Part shown: one piece after another, positions 24,640 to 34,005 of the stretch | Position numbering within the stretch: the stretch's first letter is position 1 | Layout of the letters: each line of letters begins with the position of its first letter | From: an uncultured Paracoccaceae bacterium | GTDB taxonomy: Bacteria > Pseudomonadota > Alphaproteobacteria > Rhodobacterales > Rhodobacteraceae | Reading direction: 5' to 3' | Assembly: GCA_958439195.1 (NCBI GenBank) | Contig: OY288160.1 | Location: 62,001 to 126,000 of the forward strand | Length of the DNA: 64,000 nt | Translations under genes and position numbers: made by a program | Notes under the pieces: generated by a model | Told to the model about the DNA's origin: nothing | What the model saw: the letters and a program-made list of their open reading frames with translations, nothing else | Databases searched by the model: none

Positions 24640-25314
24640 ATGGAGTTTCCGCGTCTGACATCGGTTGCTGACCGCGGCGTTCTGGTGGAGTTCGGCGATA
24701 CCGTGACGGATGCGGTGCACGGTGCCGTGCTGGCGCTGGACCGGGTGTTGCGCGACAATCCCGTGCCGGGGCAGATGGAGGTGGTGCCGGCCATGGTGAA
24801 CCTGCTGGTGGTGTTCGATCCGGTCGTGACGGATCATGCCGCGGTTGGGGATACCCTGTTGGCGCGAATGCATGGATTGCAGGCGAATGCGGTGGCGGGG
24901 GCGGAACATGAGGTTCTGGTCTGTTATGACGGGGCGTTCGGGCGCGATCTGGCGGCGGTGGCGCAGGCCGCGGGGATGAGCGAGGATGCCGTGATCGCTG
25001 CGCATCTGGCGGGCGACTATGCGGTGTTCATGTACGGATTTGCCCCCGGATACGCCTATTTGACCGGGGTGCCAGAGGCGATTCACCTGCCCCGCAAAGC
25101 AGCCCCGGTGCGGGGAGTTGCGGCGGGAAGTGTGATCATCGCGGGGGGGCAATGTCTGGTGACGACGCTGACCATGCCGACAGGGTGGTGGGTGATCGGG
25201 CGATCCCCGACGCGGGTTCTTACGGGGGATGCGGCGCGGCCATTTCTGTTTGATGTAGGGGATCGGGTGAGGTTTCGCCGTGTTGGGCCGGATGCCATGA
25301 CGGGGGCTGCGTGA
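24640..25314 (+). CDS. pxpB: 5-oxoprolinase subunit B (KipI family)
   Basis: 224 residues from ATG 24640. Typical blocks: RGVLVEFGDT, VPAMVNLLVVFDP, the carboxyltransferase-domain segment FMYGFAPGYAYLTGVP, LPRKAAPVRGVAAGSVIIAGGQ and PTGWWVIGRSPTRV. It works as the partner of PxpC in 5-oxoproline cleavage; the Bacillus homologue KipI also inhibits a sporulation kinase, which has no meaning here. The stop overlaps the ATG of pxpC (TGATG). Confidence 0.92.
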   Translation: MEFPRLTSVADRGVLVEFGDTVTDAVHGAVLALDRVLRDNPVPGQMEVVPAMVNLLVVFDPVVTDHAAVGDTLLARMHGLQANAVAGAEHEVLVCYDGAFGRDLAAVAQAAGMSEDAVIAAHLAGDYAVFMYGFAPGYAYLTGVPEAIHLPRKAAPVRGVAAGSVIIAGGQCLVTTLTMPTGWWVIGRSPTRVLTGDAARPFLFDVGDRVRFRRVGPDAMTGAA

Positions 25315-26240
25315 TGGCGCGGGCCGTGTTGCGCGTGGTGCAGGCGGGGGCGCATTGTTCCGTGCAGGATGGCGGGCGGGCCGGGTTGATGCGGTTCGGG
25401 GTGCCAGGTTCGGGTGCGATGGACCGTGTGGCGTTGACGTTGGCCAATCACGCGCTGGGCAATCCTGTGGGCGCGGCGGCGGTTGAGGTGTCCTTGGGCG
25501 GTGTGGTGTTGGAGGTGGAGGAGGGCGCGCTGTCGGTGGCGGTGGCGGGTGGCGGGTTTGTTGTAGAGACGGGATCGACGCGTGTTGGGTCGTGGTCGGT
25601 GGTGACGGTGCGTGCGGGCGATCGGTTGACCGTTCGGCGCGGGCCTTGGGGGGCGTGGTGCTGTCTGGGCTTTGCAGGGCGGTTGGGGGTCGAACCGTGG
25701 TTGGGCAGTGCGGCAACCCATGCCTTGTCGGGGTTTGGAGGCGGGGCCGTGGCTGCCGGGCGGCGGTTGGTGGTGGATGATGCGCGCATCGTGCGGGAGC
25801 GGGCGATCCCCTGTCCGGTCTGGGCGCGGCCACCTGGCGATGCGGTGGCGGTGGTGATCGGGCCGCAGGAGCGGTTTTTCGGGGTGGAGCAGATCGAGTT
25901 GTTGCTGGATGGGCGGTTTTATCTGACCGATGCCTATGACCGGATGGGCGTGCGGTTGCGCGGGCCGTCGCTGGCGCCGGTGGGCGCTTTGGGGATTCCG
26001 TCAGAACCGGTGATGCGGGGATCGGTGCAGGTGGCGGGGGATGGGGTGGCGACGGTGCTGATGGCGGATCATCAGACGACGGGGGGATACCCGAAGATTG
26101 CAACCGTTGTCGGGTCAGAACTGGACGCTTTTGCGCAGTTGCGGCCCCATGCTGCGGTGGGGTTTCGGGCGGTGACGCCAGAGCAGGCGGTGGCGATGGC
26201 CCGGCTGCGGACTGCCGCTTTGAGCCGGCTTTTGGGATGA
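25314..26240 (+). CDS. pxpC: 5-oxoprolinase subunit C (KipA family)
   Basis: 308 residues. The biotin-dependent-carboxyltransferase-like fold is visible in CSVQDGGRAGLMRFGVPGSGAMD, LANHALGNPVGAAAVEV, RFYLTDAYDRMGVRLRGP and the ending block VLMADHQTTGGYPKIATV. It completes the 5-oxoprolinase complex. It overlaps pxpB by one base and is followed by a 40-base gap holding a perfect palindrome before the glycerate kinase gene. Confidence 0.92.
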   Translation: MARAVLRVVQAGAHCSVQDGGRAGLMRFGVPGSGAMDRVALTLANHALGNPVGAAAVEVSLGGVVLEVEEGALSVAVAGGGFVVETGSTRVGSWSVVTVRAGDRLTVRRGPWGAWCCLGFAGRLGVEPWLGSAATHALSGFGGGAVAAGRRLVVDDARIVRERAIPCPVWARPPGDAVAVVIGPQERFFGVEQIELLLDGRFYLTDAYDRMGVRLRGPSLAPVGALGIPSEPVMRGSVQVAGDGVATVLMADHQTTGGYPKIATVVGSELDAFAQLRPHAAVGFRAVTPEQAVAMARLRTAALSRLLG

Positions 26241-26246
26241 GAATAG

Positions 26247-26267
26247 AATTACGTAAATTACGTAATT
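26247..26267. promoter_or_regulatory. Perfect 21-base palindrome, probable operator
   Basis: AATTACGTAA and its exact inverted copy TTACGTAATT flank a single A. It is AT-rich within very GC-rich DNA and ends 13 bases before the glycerate kinase ATG. The form (TTACGTAA cores) suits a dimeric winged-helix repressor such as a GntR or MarR protein; the regulator is not in this window. Confidence 0.65.
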
Positions 26268-26279
26268 TAGGGGGTGCGG

Positions 26280-27560
26280 ATGAGAATTTCTGAGCGTGAG
26301 CCTGCGGTGTTTCTGCGGGCCTTGTTTGACCGGGCGGTAGAGGTGGCCGATCCGATGCGGTCGCTTGCGGGGTTTCTGCCCACAAAACCTGCGGGGCGGG
26401 TGGTGGTTGTCGGAGCGGGCAAGGCCAGCGCACGAATGGCTGAGGCGGTGGAAGCGGTCTGGGGACCGTGTGAGGGGTTGGTGATCACGCGCTATGGCTA
26501 TGCCCGGCCATGCCGGGGGATCGAGATTATCGAGGCTGCGCATCCGGTGCCGGATGAAGCGGGAGCGGCGGCTACGGCGCGGATGCTGGATCTGGTGGCG
26601 GGTCTGGGCGAGGGGGATTTCGTGCTGGCGTTGATTTCCGGCGGGGCGTCGGCGCTGTTGGTCGCCCCGGTGGAGGGTGTGACTTTGGCCGAAAAGCAGG
26701 CGGTGAATGCGGCGCTGCTGGCTTGTGGTGCGCCAATTGATCGGATGAACACGGTGCGCAAGCATCTGAGCCGGGTGAAGGGCGGGCAGTTGGCGGCCGC
26801 GGCCTGGCCGGCGCAGATGTTGGCGTTGATGATTTCCGATGTGCCGGGCGATGATCCGGCCTTTATCGGATCGGGGCCGACCGTTGGGGACCGGTCAACC
26901 GTGGCTGATGCGCAGGCCGTTTTGGCGCAGTGGGGCGTGGCGGTGCCAGACAGTGTGACGGCGGCGCTGGGGCGTGTGTCGGGCGTGGTGCCGCCGGGGG
27001 ATGCGCGATTGGGGCGGGTGGAGAATGTGATTTACGCTGCACCGGCGCAGTCCTTGACGGCGGCAGAGGAAATGGCGGCACAAGCGTTGCCAGGGATTGA
27101 CGTTCGGCTGCTGGGCGATGCGCTGGAGGGGGAGGCACGCGAAGTTGCGGTCTCGCAGGCGACGCTGGCGATGGAGGTGGCGGCGGGGTTGCGGGCGGGC
27201 GATGCGCCGGTGCTGCTGCTGTCAGGCGGGGAGTTGACGGTCACGCGCCGGGGCGACGGTGTTGGTGGTCCGAATGCGGAGTTCTGTCTGGCGCTGGCGA
27301 TTTCGTTGCACGGGCATCCGCAGGTTTACGCAATTGCCTGCGATACGGATGGGGTGGATGGCGCGGCCGAGGTGGCGGGGGCGGTGGTTGTGCCGGATAC
27401 CCTGTTGCGGGCGGCAGCAACCGGAATGGATGCGGCGGCGGCGCTTGCGGCCAATGATGCGCACCGCTTTTTCGATGCGATCGGGGATCAGGTGGTCACC
27501 GGGCCGACGTTGACGAATGTGAATGATTTCAGGGCCTTGTTGATCTTGCCGCCGGAATGA
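26280..27560 (+). CDS. ttuD: Glycerate 2-kinase (DUF4147/MOFRL, TtuD-like)
   Basis: 426 residues from ATG 26280 with GGGGG close upstream. The N-terminal DUF4147 domain has VVVGAGKASARMAEAVE, EAAHPVPDEAG, ISGGASALLVAP, MNTVRKHLSRVKGGQLA and SDVPGDDPAFIGSGPT; the C-terminal MOFRL domain has LLLSGGELTVTRRGDGVGGPN and ACDTDGVDGAAEVAG. It phosphorylates D-glycerate to 2-phosphoglycerate, feeding it to glycolysis; older annotations call it hydroxypyruvate reductase. It follows the 5-oxoprolinase genes on the same strand but has its own palindrome upstream, so it may be separately controlled. Confidence 0.9.
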   Translation: MRISEREPAVFLRALFDRAVEVADPMRSLAGFLPTKPAGRVVVVGAGKASARMAEAVEAVWGPCEGLVITRYGYARPCRGIEIIEAAHPVPDEAGAAATARMLDLVAGLGEGDFVLALISGGASALLVAPVEGVTLAEKQAVNAALLACGAPIDRMNTVRKHLSRVKGGQLAAAAWPAQMLALMISDVPGDDPAFIGSGPTVGDRSTVADAQAVLAQWGVAVPDSVTAALGRVSGVVPPGDARLGRVENVIYAAPAQSLTAAEEMAAQALPGIDVRLLGDALEGEAREVAVSQATLAMEVAAGLRAGDAPVLLLSGGELTVTRRGDGVGGPNAEFCLALAISLHGHPQVYAIACDTDGVDGAAEVAGAVVVPDTLLRAAATGMDAAAALAANDAHRFFDAIGDQVVTGPTLTNVNDFRALLILPPE

Positions 27561-27575
27561 CCGCCAGAGTGAAGG

Positions 27576-29135
27576 CTAAAGCCAGTCATGCGGCAGGAAG
27601 GCCATCGCCCAGGCTGCAAGGCGGCGCGGGATGGACGCGCCGGGTTCTGCACGTTGTTTGCCGCGCAGCCCCTGTTCACCCGGGTTCCAGTGCAGGGCGC
27701 CTTGTTCCAGCGTGACGGAAAAGGACATGTCGGGGGTGGTCTGGAGGTCGAACAGGGCAGCAAGTTCGGCAACCAGCGTGCGGTCGTGGAACAGCAGACC
27801 AAGTTCAATATTGAGATGGGCCGAGCGCAGGTCGAAGTTATGCGATCCGACAAGGGCATGTGTGCCATCAATCAGGAAGATCTTTGCATGCAGTCGGTCG
27901 GTGCTGCCCCGGCGCGTGCGCAGGCCACGATCGGACGAAGGCATGGGCGAGAATTCCCATAATGCAGCGCCGGAGGCGAGGAGCGGCTGCCGATAGTGCG
28001 CATAGGCGGCGTGGACGGCGGCGACATCGGTGGTGGAGAGAGAGTTGGTCAGCAGTTTGACGCGCACCCCACGTGCGCCAAGGCCCGTGATAAGGGAAAG
28101 GCCGTCCTTGCCGGGGACGAAATAGGGCGTGGTCAGGATCACTTCGGATCGGGCGGCGGCCAGCATGTCGGCGATGGTGTCGGACAGGTATCGGTGATGG
28201 CGTTGACCCAGCGCCTTTTCCGGCGGGTCGGCCAAAAGGGTGACATCCTTTATCCAACGCAGAGGGGTGGTAAGTAGGTCGTCCGCGCTGCGCCCGGCGA
28301 TGGAGGCATCGCGCATCCGCAGGGCCAGAGGCCCGTTTGTGGCGCGGGACAGGCGGCGGCGAAAGCGCGCGTCGTTCAGGCGCAGGCTGGGCCAGAAGGT
28401 TACCAGCGGCAGCGACAGGCCGAGGTTCCAGAACTGATCGAACACCTCGGCCGCCTGGGCCACCAGTGGGCCAGCAAGGATCATGTCGGCATCGTGGGCC
28501 AGGCGTTTGGTGGTGACCGGGCCACCAAGGTAGGTATCGCCGATGTTGCGCCCGCCAAGGATGGCAAGGTGACCGTCGGCGATCCACAGCTTGCTGTGCA
28601 TGCGCCGGTTGAAACGCGACAGGCCAAGAATGAATTCGACGCCGCGTCGCAGAAGGTGTCCGCGATTGCGGACCGGGTTGAACAGGCGCACTTCGATATT
28701 CGGGTGCTGGGTGATGCCAAGGAAGGCGAGATCAAAGCCCTGCACGGCGATGTCATCCAGCAGAAGGCGCACGCGCACCCCCCGGTCTGCGGCGGCGAGG
28801 AGATCAGCCATCATCAGCTTGCCCGCCGTATCGGTGCGCCAGATGTAATAGATCAGATCAAGGCTGCGTCCGGCCTGCGCGGCAGACAGGCTGCGCGCGG
28901 CGAAGGCATCTTTTGGACCGAGAATATTGGCCAGGCCGTTGCAGCCGGGATGAGCGTCGATCAGGGGGGTGATGAGCCGATCGAGCGGCGTATCCTGCGC
29001 CTTGGCCGGCAGGTGGCTGCTGTGTGGGCCGCGGGCGCGTGTGGCAAAGCGATTGTAGGACCGCATCGCAAAGGCCGAGGCCGCAAGGACCAAAGCCGCC
29101 GCCACGCCCAAACCAAGCAGGAGACCAAAGATCAT
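27576..29135 (-). CDS. Phospholipase D-like / cardiolipin synthase-like protein
   Basis: 519 residues. An N-terminal membrane helix (IFGLLLGLGVAAALVLAASAF) is followed by two PLD domains, each with the HxKxxxxD signature: MHSKLWIADGHLAILGGRN (about residue 180) and LHAKIFLIDGTHALVGSHNFD (about 430). Proteins of this layout transfer phosphatidyl groups, as cardiolipin synthases do, or hydrolyse phospholipids at the inner membrane. The gene overlaps the upstream EEP gene by 4 bases, so the two form an operon, and it converges on the glycerate kinase gene. Confidence 0.85.
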   Translation of the reverse strand: MIFGLLLGLGVAAALVLAASAFAMRSYNRFATRARGPHSSHLPAKAQDTPLDRLITPLIDAHPGCNGLANILGPKDAFAARSLSAAQAGRSLDLIYYIWRTDTAGKLMMADLLAAADRGVRVRLLLDDIAVQGFDLAFLGITQHPNIEVRLFNPVRNRGHLLRRGVEFILGLSRFNRRMHSKLWIADGHLAILGGRNIGDTYLGGPVTTKRLAHDADMILAGPLVAQAAEVFDQFWNLGLSLPLVTFWPSLRLNDARFRRRLSRATNGPLALRMRDASIAGRSADDLLTTPLRWIKDVTLLADPPEKALGQRHHRYLSDTIADMLAAARSEVILTTPYFVPGKDGLSLITGLGARGVRVKLLTNSLSTTDVAAVHAAYAHYRQPLLASGAALWEFSPMPSSDRGLRTRRGSTDRLHAKIFLIDGTHALVGSHNFDLRSAHLNIELGLLFHDRTLVAELAALFDLQTTPDMSFSVTLEQGALHWNPGEQGLRGKQRAEPGASIPRRLAAWAMAFLPHDWL

Positions 29136-29869
29136 TTGCGGTGCGCCGGCAGGTGCAAACGGGCGGTGAGGGGAAGGTGATCCGAAGCGCGGCGTGCCAG
29201 CGGCGTATTGTGGGCGCGCAGGTCGGATAGATACCCATCTGCGGTGGCCATCATCCGGTCAAGCGAAAGGAAGGGCCGTCTTGTGGGAAAGCTGGGCTCG
29301 GGATCGGGCAGGACAAAATGGCGGCCCAGATCGGCCAGAGGGGTGCCGGGGCCGGATTTCCATTCGTTCAGATCGCCCATAAGTAGGGTGGGAAGCGGTG
29401 GCAAGCGATCCAGCAGGGCAAGGATCGCCCGCGCCTGAGCGCGACGGAACCTGCGCAAAAGGGCCAGATGGGCGGCGACCACGCGCAACCGACCGTGGCC
29501 AAGATCAAGATCGGTGATCAGCGCCCCGCGCGGTTCCAGACCCGGAAGCGACAGGCGGTGATGGTCAAGGATATCTGCGTCGCGGCACAGGATCACGTTG
29601 CCGTGCCAGCCGTGCGAGGGACCGTCCATCCCGGTGGGAAGGGGCTTGAGTCCGGTCTGATCCCGCAGATGATGCAGGTCCAGCAGCCCGGCCCGTGTGC
29701 CGAAACGCAGATCCGCCTCTTGCAGTGTCATCAGATCGGGGGCGATTTCCGCGATGACGGCGGTGGTGCGCCGCAGATCGCGGCGGCGGTCGGTGCCGAT
29801 GCCTTTGTGGATATTCCATGACGCAACGCGCAGGGTGGGCAGGTGGGGGGGGGGTGCGGGGCTGGTCAT
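29132..29869 (-). CDS. Endonuclease/exonuclease/phosphatase family protein
   Basis: 245 residues with the EEP metal-dependent hydrolase pattern: VASWNIHKGIGTD (Asn, Lys), DLMTLQEADLR (Glu), HGNVILC, RVVAAHLALLRR, TLLMGDLNEW (Asp, Asn) and ASDHLPLTARLHL (Asp, His). No signal peptide is evident. Members near cardiolipin-synthase-like genes may act on phosphodiesters in lipids or nucleotides; the substrate cannot be read from sequence. It is the first gene of the pair with the PLD-like protein (4-base overlap). Confidence 0.87.
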   Translation of the reverse strand: MTSPAPPPHLPTLRVASWNIHKGIGTDRRRDLRRTTAVIAEIAPDLMTLQEADLRFGTRAGLLDLHHLRDQTGLKPLPTGMDGPSHGWHGNVILCRDADILDHHRLSLPGLEPRGALITDLDLGHGRLRVVAAHLALLRRFRRAQARAILALLDRLPPLPTLLMGDLNEWKSGPGTPLADLGRHFVLPDPEPSFPTRRPFLSLDRMMATADGYLSDLRAHNTPLARRASDHLPLTARLHLPAHRK

Positions 29870-30044
29870 CCTGCCAATCTAGGCAAAATGGTGAGGATTG
29901 TGCAGGGGGGAAGCGATCTTGTGCCGAAGCTGTGTCTGCGGTGTTTTCTGCGGTGGCTGGCATGGCAGCGGGCGGGGTTGGATGCCGGGCCAGTCGGGGC
30001 TATGGTCCCGCCCCCATGACTCGTGACTGTCGAGAAGGATTTCC

Positions 30045-32360
30045 ATGACCCCCGATACCGCCCGCCGCATCCCGCAGATCATTGCCGCCGAGATTGGGGC
30101 GCAGCCGGCACAGGTGTCGGCGGCCATCGGATTGCTGGATGAGGGGGCGACGGTGCCGTTCGTGGCGCGCTATCGCAAAGAGGTGACTGGCGGGCTGGAT
30201 GATACGCAGTTGCGCAATCTGGCCGAACGGCTGGCCTATCTGCGCGAGATGGAGGCGCGGCGGGCGGCCATTCTGGCGTCGATCACCGAGCAGGGGAAGA
30301 TGACGGATGGCTTGCAGGGCGCGATCCTGAAGGCCATGACGAAGGCCGAGCTTGAGGACATCTATCTGCCCTACAAACCCAAGCGTCGGACGCGGGCGAT
30401 GATTGCGCGGGAAAACGGTTTGGGGCCGCTGCTGGAGGCTATTCTTGCGGATCGGGCAGCCGACCCTGCGATGTTGGCCGGGGCCTATGTGACAGAGGCG
30501 GTGCCGGATGTGAAAACGGCGCTGGAGGGTGCGCGGGATATTCTGGCAGAGGGCTTGGCAGAAAACGCCGACTTGCTGGGGCGGTTGCGGGGCCACATGA
30601 AGCAGGTGGCCAAGCTGGTGGCGAAGGTCGTTGAGGGGAAAGAAACCGAGGGCGCCAAGTTTTCCGATTACTTCGCGCATTCCGAAGGCTGGGCCGGGGC
30701 GCCGTCGCACCGTGTGCTGGCCATGCTGCGAGGCCGGAATGAAGGGTTTCTGACGCTGGATCTGGAGATCGACGCGGATGCGCCCAAAGGTGACAGCCCG
30801 GCGGAACGCGCCTGCGCTGCGGTCCTGTCGACCCAAGGCCGTGGGGCAGGGGACGCCTGGCTGCGTGAGGCAGCGGCCTGGGCCTGGCGGGTGAAGATCC
30901 GGACTTCGCTGACGCTGGATCTGATGGGCGAGATGCGAGAACGGGCAGAGGAAGAGGCGATCCGGGTTTTTGCGCGGAATCTGAAGGATTTGTTGCTGGC
31001 CGCCCCGGCGGGGGGAAAGGCCACGATGGGGCTGGACCCCGGCATCAGGACCGGGGTGAAGGTCGCGGTGGTGGATGCAACCGGGAAGGTGCTGGCCCAT
31101 GACACGGTCTATCCGTTCCAACCGAAGAACGACTTGCGCGGGGCGCAGGTGACCTTGGCGCAGTTGATCGGCAAGCATGGTGTGAAACTGATCGCCATCG
31201 GCAACGGGACGGCCAGCCGTGAGACGGAGAAGCTGGTTGCGGATATGCTGGCAGTGCTGCCGGGAACGGAAAAGCCGGTGAAGGTGATTGTCAGCGAGGC
31301 CGGGGCATCGGTTTATTCGGCATCCGAACTGGCGGCCAAGGAATTTCCAGACTTGGACGTTTCGATCCGTGGGGCAGTATCGATTGCCCGCAGATTGCAG
31401 GATCCGCTGGCAGAACTTGTCAAGATCGAACCAAAGAGCATTGGTGTGGGGCAGTATCAGCATGATGTCGACCAACACCGACTGGGCCGGTCGCTGGAGG
31501 CGGTGGTCGAAGATGCGGTGAATGCGGTCGGGGTGGACCTGAACACCGCGTCGGCCCCGTTGCTGGCGCGGGTTTCGGGGGTGGGGCCTTCGCTTGCGGA
31601 TGCCATCGTGGCGCACCGCGACCAGAACGGGCCGTTCAAAACGCGACGCGACTTGTTGAAGGTGGCGCGGTTGGGGCCGAAAGCCTTTGAGCAGGCGGCC
31701 GGATTCCTGCGGATTGCGGGCGGGGCAGAGCCTTTGGATGCATCATCGGTGCATCCAGAGGCCTATGATCTGGCGCGGCGGATCGTGGCGGCCTGCGGTC
31801 GGGACATTCGTGCGCTAATGGGCGATGCGGCGGCGTTGAAGGCGGTTGATCCGCGCAGCTTTGTCGATGACCGGTTCGGCCTGCCGACCGTGAAGGACAT
31901 TCTGGCGGAACTGGAAAAGCCGGGGCGTGACCCGCGGCCATCGTTCAAGACGGCGAATTTCGCGGACGGGGTGAATGAAATCCGGGATCTGAAGCCCGGA
32001 ATGCTGCTGGAAGGGACGGTCACGAATGTGGCGGCCTTTGGTGCCTTTGTGGATATCGGGGTGCATCAGGATGGGCTGGTGCATGTGAGCCAGTTGGCCG
32101 ACCGGTTCGTGAAAGACCCGCATGAGGTGGTGAAGGCGGGCGATGTGGTGAAGGTGCGGGTGGTCGAGGTGGATGCGGCGCGCAAGCGGATTGCGTTGAC
32201 CATGAAGGCGGATTCGTCAGAGGCGCGCGCCGTGGCGCAGGACCGCCGCGCAGCCCCAGCCAAGGGCCAGCCTGTGCGGGGGCCGATGTCATCCGCGCCG
32301 AAAAGTGACGCGGGCGCGAATCCGTTTGCAGATGCGTTGAAGGGCCGGTTCCCGCGCTGA
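30045..32360 (+). CDS. tex: Tex-like RNA-binding transcription accessory protein
   Basis: 771 residues, normal for Tex. ATG 30045 has AGAAGGA upstream. Order: N-terminal helical domain (VPFVARYRKEVTGGLDDTQLR), YqgF/RNase-H-like domain (MGLDPGIRTGVKVAVVDATG), the conserved block PKSIGVGQYQHDVDQ, a helix-hairpin-helix region (LARVSGVGPSLADAIVAHRD) and a C-terminal S1 domain (MLLEGTVTNVAAFGAFVDIG). Tex is a cytoplasmic nucleic-acid-binding protein linked to transcription and stress survival. Stands alone; a GC hairpin separates it from the converging tldD. Confidence 0.95.
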   Translation: MTPDTARRIPQIIAAEIGAQPAQVSAAIGLLDEGATVPFVARYRKEVTGGLDDTQLRNLAERLAYLREMEARRAAILASITEQGKMTDGLQGAILKAMTKAELEDIYLPYKPKRRTRAMIARENGLGPLLEAILADRAADPAMLAGAYVTEAVPDVKTALEGARDILAEGLAENADLLGRLRGHMKQVAKLVAKVVEGKETEGAKFSDYFAHSEGWAGAPSHRVLAMLRGRNEGFLTLDLEIDADAPKGDSPAERACAAVLSTQGRGAGDAWLREAAAWAWRVKIRTSLTLDLMGEMRERAEEEAIRVFARNLKDLLLAAPAGGKATMGLDPGIRTGVKVAVVDATGKVLAHDTVYPFQPKNDLRGAQVTLAQLIGKHGVKLIAIGNGTASRETEKLVADMLAVLPGTEKPVKVIVSEAGASVYSASELAAKEFPDLDVSIRGAVSIARRLQDPLAELVKIEPKSIGVGQYQHDVDQHRLGRSLEAVVEDAVNAVGVDLNTASAPLLARVSGVGPSLADAIVAHRDQNGPFKTRRDLLKVARLGPKAFEQAAGFLRIAGGAEPLDASSVHPEAYDLARRIVAACGRDIRALMGDAAALKAVDPRSFVDDRFGLPTVKDILAELEKPGRDPRPSFKTANFADGVNEIRDLKPGMLLEGTVTNVAAFGAFVDIGVHQDGLVHVSQLADRFVKDPHEVVKAGDVVKVRVVEVDAARKRIALTMKADSSEARAVAQDRRAAPAKGQPVRGPMSSAPKSDAGANPFADALKGRFPR

Positions 32361-32369
32361 TGCCTGTTG

Positions 32370-32387
32370 GGGGGGCGACTGCCCCCC
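32370..32387. terminator. GC hairpin between tex and tldD
   Basis: GGGGGGC and GCCCCCC pair around GACT between the two converging genes. No T run on the plus strand, so termination may depend on the hairpin alone or on Rho. Confidence 0.5.
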
Positions 32388-32397
32388 GGCGCAGGGT

Positions 32398-33819
32398 TCA
32401 GGTGGCGCTTCCGCCGACGGTCAGGCCACCGATAAGAAGGGTGGGCTGGCCCACGCCCACCGGCACCCATTGACCGGCCTTGCCGCAATTGCCGATGCCC
32501 GGATCAAGGGCAAGGTCGTTGCCGATGGCGCGGATGGCCTTCAGGGCGGTGGCGCCATCGCCGATCAGGGTGGCGCCTTTGACGGGCGCGCCCACCTTGC
32601 CGTTCTGAACGCGGTAGGCCTCGGTGCAGGAAAAGACGAATTTGCCGTTTGTGATGTCGACCTGACCGCCGCCAAAACCGACGGCATAGATGCCATCCTT
32701 CAGATCGGCCAGAATTGCCGCAGGGTCATCCTTGCCTGCCAGCATGTAGGTGTTGGTCATACGCGGCATCGGGATATGTGCGAAACTTTCGCGGCGCCCG
32801 TTGCCGGTGGGGGCGACCCCCATCAGGCGGGCATTCTGGCGATCCTGCATGTAGCCCACAAGAATGCCGTCTTCGATCAATACGTTGCGGGCCGAGGGTG
32901 TGCCTTCGTCATCCACGCTGATCGACCCGCGCCTGTCGGGGATTGTGCCATCATCCAGCACCGTCACGCCGGGGGCGGCGATGCGCTGGCCCAGCAGGCC
33001 CGCGAAGGCAGAGGTTTGCTTGCGGTTGAAGTCACCTTCCAGCCCGTGACCGATCGCTTCGTGCAACAGGATGCCGGGCCAGCCGGGACCGAGGACCACG
33101 TCCATCACACCCGCGGGCGCCGGGATGGCATCCAGGTTGACAAGCGCGATGCGCAGCGCCTCGGCCACCATGGGTTGCCAGAAGCTGCGGTCGATCAGGC
33201 GGGCAAGGCCGAAACGCCCGCCGCCGCCCGTGCCGCCCTGTTCGCGGCGACCGTTCTGTTCGACAATGACAGATATGTTGAGCCGGGCCATCGGGCGGAT
33301 GTCGGCCAGACGGAGGCCTTCGGGGCGGAGGATTTCCACCTCTTGCAGGCCAGCGGCAAGGGTGGCGGAGACCTGCACCACACGCGGGTCGAGGGCGCGG
33401 GCATAGGCGTCGATTTCCTTCAACACGTCGAGTTTGCCTGCAAAGCTGGCATCCTGCATCGGGTCAGCATCGGTGTAGAGGCGAAGATTGGTGCCTTTGG
33501 GGGCTGCGGCAAGGGTGCCGCCACCATCGCCCACGGCAAGGCGGGCCGTGTCTGACGCACGCCGCAGCGATTTTTCCGATATTTCGGTGGAGTGCGCGTA
33601 GCCCGCCACCTCGCCACGCACGGCGCGCAGGCCGAAACCTTCGGAGGCGTCATAGGAGGCGGTCTTGATGCGGGCGTCGTCCAGCACGATCGCCTCGGAT
33701 CTTTTGCGTTCCAGAAACAACTCGCCATCATCCGCCCCAGCGGTGGCGTCCCGAAGGATTGCAAGGGCGGTCGCTTCGTCCAGCGCCGACTCGAAAGGGC
33801 GAAAAGGGGCATCGGTCAT
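32398..33819 (-). CDS. tldD: Metalloprotease TldD
   Basis: 473 residues. The zinc-binding motif is in LLHEAIGHGLEGDFNRK (HExxxH), with the family blocks GFGLRAVRGEVAGYAHS, DEGTPSARNVLIEDGILVGYMQDR, MTNTYMLAGKDDP and the ending GQVDITNGKFVFSC. TldD acts with TldE (PmbA) as a cytosolic protease in peptide maturation and, in some systems, antitoxin degradation. The partner is not in this window. It is divergent from the oxidase operon, with 187 bases between the starts. Confidence 0.95.
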   Translation of the reverse strand: MTDAPFRPFESALDEATALAILRDATAGADDGELFLERKRSEAIVLDDARIKTASYDASEGFGLRAVRGEVAGYAHSTEISEKSLRRASDTARLAVGDGGGTLAAAPKGTNLRLYTDADPMQDASFAGKLDVLKEIDAYARALDPRVVQVSATLAAGLQEVEILRPEGLRLADIRPMARLNISVIVEQNGRREQGGTGGGGRFGLARLIDRSFWQPMVAEALRIALVNLDAIPAPAGVMDVVLGPGWPGILLHEAIGHGLEGDFNRKQTSAFAGLLGQRIAAPGVTVLDDGTIPDRRGSISVDDEGTPSARNVLIEDGILVGYMQDRQNARLMGVAPTGNGRRESFAHIPMPRMTNTYMLAGKDDPAAILADLKDGIYAVGFGGGQVDITNGKFVFSCTEAYRVQNGKVGAPVKGATLIGDGATALKAIRAIGNDLALDPGIGNCGKAGQWVPVGVGQPTLLIGGLTVGGSAT

Positions 33820-34005
33820 GAACGGGAGTCCTTGATATGGGGCTAACGGCGCGCATTTGCCGCAACGGTTTGGCTTGCCGCGCTGCCCCTAATATGGTTT
33901 CAAGCGAAGCGGAAACAACGGGATTCTGTACGTTTGCTTGTTGCGGGCAACGTATGGGCAAAAACGCAGCGGCCTTGAGGTCGCGCAGACGAACGGGAAA
34001 CGAAC

